In this document: positions 39,402 through 44,904 of the stretch, one piece after another
Position numbering within the stretch: position 1 is the stretch's first letter
How the letters are laid out: every line of letters starts with the position of its first letter
Assembly: GCA_035652535.1 (NCBI GenBank)
Contig: DASRDP010000065.1
Span: 1 to 44,904 of the forward strand
Reading direction: 5' to 3'
From: Chloroflexota bacterium
GTDB lineage: Bacteria > Chloroflexota > UBA6077 > SHYK01
Length of the DNA: 44,904 nucleotides
The notes under the pieces: model-generated
Told to the model about the DNA's origin: nothing
What the model saw: only the letters and a program-made list of their open reading frames with translations
Databases searched by the model: none
Position numbers and translations under genes: made by a program

Positions 39402-39407
39402 TTATAG
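39402..39407 (-). promoter_or_regulatory. Candidate -10 box for the isochorismatase-fold gene
   Basis: A perfect TATAAT on the minus strand (39407-39402) lies 28 bp upstream of the ATG at 39373. No good -35 box is seen at the proper distance (a TCGACC is only 14 bp away). Confidence 0.45.
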
Positions 39408-39469
39408 GACGCGGACGCGGGGTCGAGCCCTGGGCCCTGCGCCGGACGCCCCGCGCTCGCAAACGAGGG

Positions 39470-40903
39470 TCAGCTCGACGAGCCCACCTCGGACGCAGGT
39501 ATGAACGGGCGCAGGATCGCGTCGACGGAGCCCTCGGGCAGGGACCACACCTGGCGGGCTACTTCGGGCGCGAACGGGCGATCGACGAGCTGGCCGAACT
39601 TCTCTTCCAGACCCGCGCGATCGACGGGATTCTCCGGCGAGCCGAGCGGGTCTGGCTGTCGAGCTTCGAGCGTTGTGCCGTCCCGGAGGCGAATCATCAC
39701 CGCGGCGGGCCAGTGGTCGGGATACGCCGCGTCGAGCTTCGCGTCCCGGTAGCAGGAGACCTTTTGCATCAGGCCTCGGATGACGGGATCGTCCACCGCG
39801 GCCAGACAGTAATCGCGGTAGCCCGCCCCGCCGCGAGCGAGCGCGATCGCGGCGGCAAAGGCAGCGCTGAACTGCGCGTCGACGACGTTGCGCGGGGCCC
39901 GCTTCTGCTCGATGGGCTCGGCCACCAGGAGGGCGCCGCCACTCAAGACGCCCAGGCGGATCTCCTCCACGTCTTCGAGTGCGATCTCATGCCCGCGCCG
40001 GATCTGGAGGACGCAGTCGATCAGGCCGTGGTTGTAGCGACAGCAGGCGTAGGGCTTGATCGAGACGCGCATCAGTTGAAGCTCGGCACCGAGACCGGCG
40101 GTCGCCTCGGCCGCGAGCGGGGAGTCGGAGTGTCCTCGGAGCAGGCCGAGCGGCCCTTCGATGGCGGTGGATGGGCCGGTAAATCCGGCCGCCGCGAGCC
40201 GCGCTGCGACGACACCGCAGTGGGCGGCCCATCCGGCGTTGAGCCGCTTGGTCCACGAGCCGTCGCTCAGGTACTCGAGCGACCCCGCCGCCATCGTTCC
40301 CGCGACCCCGAGGGCATGCGCGGTGCGCTCCGCGTCGAGGCGCAGCAGCGTCGCGGAGGCCGCGGCGGCCCCGAATGCGCCAGCGACCCCGGTGGGGTGA
40401 AAGCCGCGTCGATATGCGGATGCCGCGTTGAGGGCATTTCCCACGCGCATAGTCACTTCGTAGCCGGCCGCCACCGCGACCAGGAGGTCTTCGGCGCGTG
40501 ACCCGAGCTCCTCGCTCAGCGCGAGCGCAGCCGGGAAGACGGCCACGCCCGGATGCAGAGAAGAGCGCGCGGTGACGTCGTCCATCTCGAGGGCGTGGGC
40601 CGCCGTACCATTGGCCAGGGCTGCCCAGGCGGCCGGCGCGCCCGTCGGGTCGCCGAGGATGGAGGCGGCGCCGGGGGGCGAGAGCGCCCGAATCGACCTC
40701 ACGGCGGCCTGGCTCGACTCGGTGTCCATGCCCCGAAAACAGACGCCGAGAAAGTCGAGGAGCAGCTCCTTGGCGCGCTCGACAGGCGCGCGCGGTAGGT
40801 CGGCGAAGCGCAGCTCGGCGCAGAAGGCGGCGAGCTGGGCGGCGATGCTGGACTCGTGCGGGGCGCTCGGCGTTCCCCACCTCCGCGTTCGTGGGCCTTG
40901 CAC
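39470..40903 (-). CDS. MmgE/PrpD-family protein
   Basis: About 477 residues from the GTG at 40903. The open frame reaches to 40981 but those residues are not family-like, and no ATG lies nearer the conserved start. Typical blocks: RAKELLLDFLGVCFRG, ANGTAAHALEMDDV, HPGVAVFPAALALSEELG, RRGFHPTGVAGAFGAAAAS, YLSDGSWTKRLNAGWAAHCG and IKPYACCRYNHGLIDCVLQI. The family includes 2-methylcitrate dehydratase, cis-aconitate decarboxylase and itaconate-related enzymes. A dehydratase or decarboxylase of a small polycarboxylic acid, perhaps downstream of ring cleavage, is plausible but unproven. It is divergent from the solute-binding gene at 41038. Confidence 0.88.
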   Translation of the reverse strand: MQGPRTRRWGTPSAPHESSIAAQLAAFCAELRFADLPRAPVERAKELLLDFLGVCFRGMDTESSQAAVRSIRALSPPGAASILGDPTGAPAAWAALANGTAAHALEMDDVTARSSLHPGVAVFPAALALSEELGSRAEDLLVAVAAGYEVTMRVGNALNAASAYRRGFHPTGVAGAFGAAAASATLLRLDAERTAHALGVAGTMAAGSLEYLSDGSWTKRLNAGWAAHCGVVAARLAAAGFTGPSTAIEGPLGLLRGHSDSPLAAEATAGLGAELQLMRVSIKPYACCRYNHGLIDCVLQIRRGHEIALEDVEEIRLGVLSGGALLVAEPIEQKRAPRNVVDAQFSAAFAAAIALARGGAGYRDYCLAAVDDPVIRGLMQKVSCYRDAKLDAAYPDHWPAAVMIRLRDGTTLEARQPDPLGSPENPVDRAGLEEKFGQLVDRPFAPEVARQVWSLPEGSVDAILRPFIPASEVGSSS

Positions 40904-41037
40904 CGGATCGTAGGCGCGACGGGGCTGGCGCGTCAATCGGGCGCTGGACAACGGTGACGGAAGAGCGGGCGGTATGATCACGCAAAGAACCGGTCGTCAC
41001 ATCCCTGTGGAGAGAGCATGCGAATTCGGGAGGACCC

Positions 41038-42774
41038 ATGCGAGGACCACGAATAGCGCCAGTGCTGGCCGCCCTCACGATCTATCTGGCCGCCTGCGCG
41101 CCGGCGGCGCCCGCGCCGCGAGGGGCGGCCGGCGGAGGTGGAGAGGGCGGTGCGCCGAGCGGAGGACGGGGATTGACCCTCACGCTGGTGGTGCGCTACG
41201 AGGTGTCCGACCTGGGCGCGAAGGTCGTGGCGGGGGGACCATCGAGCGCGACGAAGCGCGAGTTCAACGCGGCCCTGTCCCTGATCGACGGCACCGGATC
41301 CCCGCAGCCATACCTCGCGGCGAGTCTCCCCCAGGTCAACACCGACTCGTGGCAGGTGACGCCCGACAACCACATGGAGACAACGTACCGACTGAAGCCA
41401 AACCTCACGTGGCACGACGGCTCGCCGCTGACCGCGGATGATTTCGTCTTTGCCTACCACGTGTACACGGCGCCCGGGATCGGGGGGTTTATCAGCAAGC
41501 CGCAAGACCAGATCGAGTCGGTGGAGGCGCCGGACCCGCGAACCGTCGTGATTCGCTGGCGCAGCCTGTATCCGGGGGCCGGCTCCCTTTCCGATGGCGA
41601 CCTCGACCCGCTGCCCCGCCACATCCTCAGCAGCGCGCTGGATGCCTTCCTCCAGGACCCGACCGATCAGGACGTGCTGATGGGCAGCTCGTTCTGGACG
41701 ACGGACTACGTGGGCGCGGGGCCGTTCAAGCTGGTCGAATGGACGCAGGGGACGTCCATCGAGGGCAGCGCGTTCGATGGTCACGCGCTCGGTCGGCCCA
41801 AAATCGATCGCCTGGTCGTTCGGTTCATTCCGGACGAAAACACGGCGATGACGAACCTGCTCGCGGGCTCCGCCGACATCGCGACCGACAATGCGCTCCG
41901 ATTCGAACATGCCATTGAGCTGCAGCGGCAGTGGGGCCCGGACAATCGGGGCGGGACGGTCCTGATGCGGCCGGGCACCCGCCACCAGATCCTCGTCCAG
42001 TTCCGGTCGGACTTTCTGAAGACTCGTGCGCTCTCCGACGTGCGCGTCCGGCGCGCCCTGATGCACGCGATCGATCGCCAGGCCCTCAACGACGCGCTGT
42101 TTGAAAACCAGGGGTTGATGGCGGAGTCGTTCGTGCCGCCCGGGCTCCCGTATTACGACGATGTGCAGCGAGCCATCACGCGCTATCCATTCGACCCGAC
42201 CCGAACCGAACAGCTCATGAACGAGGCGGGCTATTCGAAGGACGCCAGCGGCACGTTCGTGAGCGCGTCGGGCGAGCGGTTTCGCCCAACCGTCCAGACC
42301 GACTCCGGCGCGCAATTCGATCGGGAGATGAGCATCATCCAGGATGGCTGGGCCCGGATTGGAATCGACATCCAGCCGGTGCTCCTCGCCGCGGTCCAGG
42401 TGCGGAACAACGAGGTGCGCAACACGTTCCCGGACCTGTACATCACTTCCACGGGCGTGTATGAATCGGCCCTCAACATCTTCTACTCGGGCGAGATCGG
42501 GACGGCGGCGAACCGCTGGGCGGGGAACGACCGCAACGGGTGGGTGAACCCCGAGGTCGATCGCCTGTGGCAGGCATTCAACTCGACGCTGGACCGCTCG
42601 CAGCGCAACCAGGACATCGTGAGCATGATGAAGATCATCAGCGACGAAGTGCCGTCGCTGCCGCTCTACTTCAACATCAGCCCGATCGGGTTTGTGGCGT
42701 CGTTGAAGGGTCCGGCGGCGGGGACGACCGAGACCCTGGAATTCTGGAACGTGGCGGAGTGGACCAAGTCGTGA
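41038..42774 (+). CDS. ABC transporter solute-binding lipoprotein, family 5
   Basis: 578 residues from the ATG at 41038, with GGGAGG upstream. Lipoprotein signal MRGPRIAPVLAALTIYLAAC with the lipobox LAAC, then a long Gly/Ala/Pro linker. Family-5 blocks: TTYRLKPNLTWHDGSPLTAD, TDYVGAGPFKLVEW, RPKIDRLVVRFIPDENTAM, and C-terminal VPSLPLYFNISPIGF. A TATGAT at 40973-40978 is a candidate -10 box without a clear -35. It is convergent with the next solute-binding gene, the two stops being about 10 bp apart. Confidence 0.91.
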   Translation: MRGPRIAPVLAALTIYLAACAPAAPAPRGAAGGGGEGGAPSGGRGLTLTLVVRYEVSDLGAKVVAGGPSSATKREFNAALSLIDGTGSPQPYLAASLPQVNTDSWQVTPDNHMETTYRLKPNLTWHDGSPLTADDFVFAYHVYTAPGIGGFISKPQDQIESVEAPDPRTVVIRWRSLYPGAGSLSDGDLDPLPRHILSSALDAFLQDPTDQDVLMGSSFWTTDYVGAGPFKLVEWTQGTSIEGSAFDGHALGRPKIDRLVVRFIPDENTAMTNLLAGSADIATDNALRFEHAIELQRQWGPDNRGGTVLMRPGTRHQILVQFRSDFLKTRALSDVRVRRALMHAIDRQALNDALFENQGLMAESFVPPGLPYYDDVQRAITRYPFDPTRTEQLMNEAGYSKDASGTFVSASGERFRPTVQTDSGAQFDREMSIIQDGWARIGIDIQPVLLAAVQVRNNEVRNTFPDLYITSTGVYESALNIFYSGEIGTAANRWAGNDRNGWVNPEVDRLWQAFNSTLDRSQRNQDIVSMMKIISDEVPSLPLYFNISPIGFVASLKGPAAGTTETLEFWNVAEWTKS

Positions 42775-42783
42775 TTGGAGCCG

Positions 42784-44544
42784 CTACTGCGTCCACTCCC
42801 ACTCGTGGATGTTGCGCAGTGGACTTCCGCCTTTGAGGGACGTGCGGATCTTCGGGCCCTTGAGGCTCGCGACGTGCGCCCATGCGCGGGAGTGCCAGTA
42901 GAGGAAGATGCCGGGAAGATCCGCGCTCACGATCTTCTCCATCTGAATTGTGAGCCGAAGGAGCTGATCGGGGTTGACCTCCTCGAGGGAGCGGTCGATG
43001 AGGCCGTCCAGCTCGGGGTTCGAGTAGTTCCCTCGGTTGCCGCCCGACCAGCGGTTGGCGGCGTTCGGGATCTCATCGGTGTGGTACTGGGTGATCAAGT
43101 TCGATCCCACGGCCAGCATGCCGGGCAGCTTGGCGCGATCCTCGCGCGTCCCGCTGGAGGGGAATCGCTTTGACACCGCGTCGAACCCGAATTGCTTGAG
43201 CTGGGCGACGATAATCGAGTTTTCCTGCTCGAAGAGGGAAGCGCCGCCGGTGAACCAGACGGGCAGCTCTGCGCCCGTCCCGCGTGGGGTCAGCCACCCG
43301 CCGCCGGAGCCGCGCGTGTAGCCGGCCTCGATCATGAGCTGCTCGGCCCGACGAGGATCGTAGGGGTATTTGGTGATCTCGCGGTCTACCTGTGGGTAAT
43401 ATTCCTCGCCCGGATGGGTGCGCGCATCGGCGAGGAGTCCATGGCCGCCCGTCACCACGTCGTACGACTCCTTCTTGTCGATGGCATGGGCAATGGCCTG
43501 CCGGACCCGAACGTCGGTAGCGATCTCCGGCGGGGAGGCGAACTCGGGATTGAACTGGAAATTGAGGGTGCGTGAGCCGAGCGCCTCCCACAGGACGACG
43601 CCCGCTCCTCGCGAGACCCAGTCGCGCTCCAGAATCAGCCCCTCCTCGGCGCGGAACAGGTCGGCGGCGAAGTCCACATCGCCGGCGATGGTCGCTGCCA
43701 GGGCGGCGTTCACGTCCGGAATGCCCCGGATGCTGACCCGATTGATCTTCGGTCGCCCGAGGATGTGGGCGTCGAAGGCGGAGGCCTCGATGGAGACGGC
43801 CGGGTCGTAGCTGTCCACCTTGTAGGGACCGGCGCCCACGTAGTTGGTGTTCCAGAACGGACTGTTGGGCAGCGACGCCTCGGAGCCCTCGACGCTCTGG
43901 CGGTGCTGGGCCTCGAGGATGTGCCGCGGCAAGGGTGGGAGCTCGTCTGTCAGTCGACCGGCATCGGCATATCGCTCACTCCAGCGGATAACCACGGTGG
44001 ATGGGTCGGGGGCGAGCACCTGGGACATGAAGCGGATCGGGATGCTGCGGTCGACGCCGTACGCGGGAGTGGCGTAGACCTCCCACGCGAAGACGAAGTC
44101 CTCCGCCGTCAACGGCTGGCCGTCGTGCCAGGTCAGGTTGGGTTTCAGCGTGTAGGTCGTCTCCATCGAACCGTCGGGGAACAGCTTCCACGAGTCGGTA
44201 TTGAGCTTCGGGAGCGCGGAGGCGAGATAGGGCGAGACTCGGCCGCGGTCGTCGGCGATGGCGAGCGTCGCGTTGAATATCGTGCCGGCGACGTTTTCGG
44301 CTACGCCGGTCGCGGCGCCGGTGCCGCCGGCCAGCCCCTTCGCGGCGAAGTCGGTGGGGACCTGGTTGGCGACGATCACGAGGGTGTGCTGTCCCGCGTG
44401 GGCGTCCGCGGGCGCGGTCCCCTCTGGGCGACTGGGTTGTGGGCTCTGGCAGGCGCTGAGTCCGAGCGATGTGGCCAAAGCGGCGAGGGTGATCGCGGTA
44501 GTCAGGTGTGGATAGTCCACCGAACTCCTCCGGATGGTCGTCAC
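42784..44544 (-). CDS. ABC transporter solute-binding lipoprotein, family 5
   Basis: About 586 residues with the GTG at 44544, which overlaps the upstream gene's stop by 4 nt (GTGA) and gives a basic signal start (TTIRRSS) before the lipobox LSAC. Alternatives are the ATG at 44556 and a GTG at 44523, which has a perfect GGAGGAG site but no basic residues. Family-5 features: TYTLKPNLTWHDGQPLTAEDFVFA, NYVGAGPYKVDSYD, RPKINRVSIRGIPDVNA, and C-terminal LPGIFLYWHSRAWAHV. It sits in tandem behind another gene of the same family. Confidence 0.88.
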   Translation of the reverse strand: MTTIRRSSVDYPHLTTAITLAALATSLGLSACQSPQPSRPEGTAPADAHAGQHTLVIVANQVPTDFAAKGLAGGTGAATGVAENVAGTIFNATLAIADDRGRVSPYLASALPKLNTDSWKLFPDGSMETTYTLKPNLTWHDGQPLTAEDFVFAWEVYATPAYGVDRSIPIRFMSQVLAPDPSTVVIRWSERYADAGRLTDELPPLPRHILEAQHRQSVEGSEASLPNSPFWNTNYVGAGPYKVDSYDPAVSIEASAFDAHILGRPKINRVSIRGIPDVNAALAATIAGDVDFAADLFRAEEGLILERDWVSRGAGVVLWEALGSRTLNFQFNPEFASPPEIATDVRVRQAIAHAIDKKESYDVVTGGHGLLADARTHPGEEYYPQVDREITKYPYDPRRAEQLMIEAGYTRGSGGGWLTPRGTGAELPVWFTGGASLFEQENSIIVAQLKQFGFDAVSKRFPSSGTREDRAKLPGMLAVGSNLITQYHTDEIPNAANRWSGGNRGNYSNPELDGLIDRSLEEVNPDQLLRLTIQMEKIVSADLPGIFLYWHSRAWAHVASLKGPKIRTSLKGGSPLRNIHEWEWTQ

Positions 44545-44904
44545 GCGCGCGTCCATCGCCACGTGTGAACGTCCCACGTGTTGCCTTTTTGGGCGGGGGA
44601 GCGAGGGCCGGGCCCGGCGAGGCCCGCGCGCGACGCGATATTCTCCGTGACGTAGGTCAGAGTAACGATGGCCACGTCGTCCATCAACAACCGGTGGGCA
44701 TGGAGGAACGCGTTGGTGCGCTCTCGGTCGTCGAGGCTCGTGGTGGCGACTTGCACCAGGCGATCGTACTCGGTATTGATCCAGCAGCCCACGTTCTTCC
44801 CGACGAACCGCGCGTCAGCGCGGGGACACTGGTCCGCCGTGAAGTTCTCCATGGCTGTCGGGTCGTCGTACACGCCGGCGGTGGCGTACAGCCCGGGGAA
44901 CAGG
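44541..44904 (-). CDS. ABC transporter solute-binding protein, family 5, C-terminal part only
   Basis: About 121 residues to the right edge; the N-terminal part lies outside the window. The segment LFPGLYATAGVYDDPTAMENF, then CWINTEYDRLVQVATTSLDDRERTNAFLHAHRLLMDD and TWDVHTWRWTRA, corresponds to the C-terminal lobe of family-5 binding proteins (compare NPEVDRLWQAFNSTLDRSQR at the same point in the 41038 protein). Its stop overlaps the start of the next gene. Confidence 0.83.
   Translation of the reverse strand, partial: LFPGLYATAGVYDDPTAMENFTADQCPRADARFVGKNVGCWINTEYDRLVQVATTSLDDRERTNAFLHAHRLLMDDVAIVTLTYVTENIASRAGLAGPGPRSPAQKGNTWDVHTWRWTRA

Noticed and set aside
40904-40981. Extending the MmgE/PrpD protein to 40981.
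   Set aside because: The extra 26 residues (Pro/Ser/Arg-rich) are outside the family and approach the divergent gene's control region.

Overview
The window is GC-rich (roughly two thirds G+C by eye) bacterial DNA. It is densely packed, with many GTG/TTG starts, frequent 1-4 nt stop/start overlaps and strong GGAGG-type ribosome sites. Lipobox lipoproteins of the family-5 solute-binding type, minimal TadE/TadG clusters, several Rieske oxygenase paralogues and intergenic repeats with a TCGACGGGCTCAGG core together suggest a soil or aquatic Chloroflexota (or similar high-GC) bacterium. This assignment is inference; there is no rRNA or marker gene in the window.

Layout. (1) 1-2432, minus strand: the large and FAD subunits of a xanthine dehydrogenase/CO dehydrogenase-type molybdenum hydroxylase. 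The large subunit runs off the left edge through an in-frame 84-bp tandem repeat. (2) 2574-4401, plus strand: a solitary solute-binding lipoprotein behind a good sigma-70 promoter. (3) 4469-18128, minus strand: a surface/secretion and signalling island. It holds two OmpR-type response regulator/histidine kinase pairs, four TadE-like and two TadG-like proteins (one carrying a seven-blade RCC1 propeller inside its von Willebrand A domain), and small membrane and secreted proteins. Four transcription units here each start behind the same rigid operator, TGTAA-N16-TGTA-N6-TGTAA plus a conserved downstream extension. (4) 18217-21817, minus strand: a phthalate-type operon (4,5-dihydroxyphthalate decarboxylase-like, Gfo/Idh dihydrodiol dehydrogenase-like, Rieske oxygenase). 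(5) 21986-25453: two paralogous bicupins pointing at each other, with a small alpha/beta-barrel-like protein and a VapBC-like toxin-antitoxin pair between them. (6) 25499-27390, minus strand: small, FAD and CoxG-type subunits of a second molybdenum hydroxylase, without a large subunit. (7) 27853-29602: a Rieske oxygenase and a DinB-like protein. (8) 29605-30551: a HicBA toxin-antitoxin module bracketed by two 77-bp direct repeats, each carrying a strong promoter. (9) 30582-38590, plus strand: a six-gene aromatic catabolic operon (Gfo/Idh, UbiD, Rieske, solute-binding lipoprotein, amidohydrolase_2, gentisate-dioxygenase-like cupin). (10) 38705-44904: a secreted isochorismatase-fold protein lacking its nucleophile, a MmgE/PrpD protein, and three more family-5 solute-binding proteins, the last cut by the right edge.

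How it fits together. Regions 1, 4, 5, 6, 7, 9 and 10 read as an accessory catabolic block for carboxylated or heterocyclic aromatics: uptake lipoproteins, ring hydroxylation (Rieske and molybdenum hydroxylases), rearomatisation (Gfo/Idh), decarboxylation (Pht5-like, UbiD, amidohydrolase) and cupin chemistry. Region 3 looks like a distinct, co-regulated envelope system. The points most deserving follow-up are the four-site TGTAA regulon, the RCC1-in-vWA TadG protein, the in-frame minisatellite in the large subunit gene, and the promoter-carrying repeats around hicBA.
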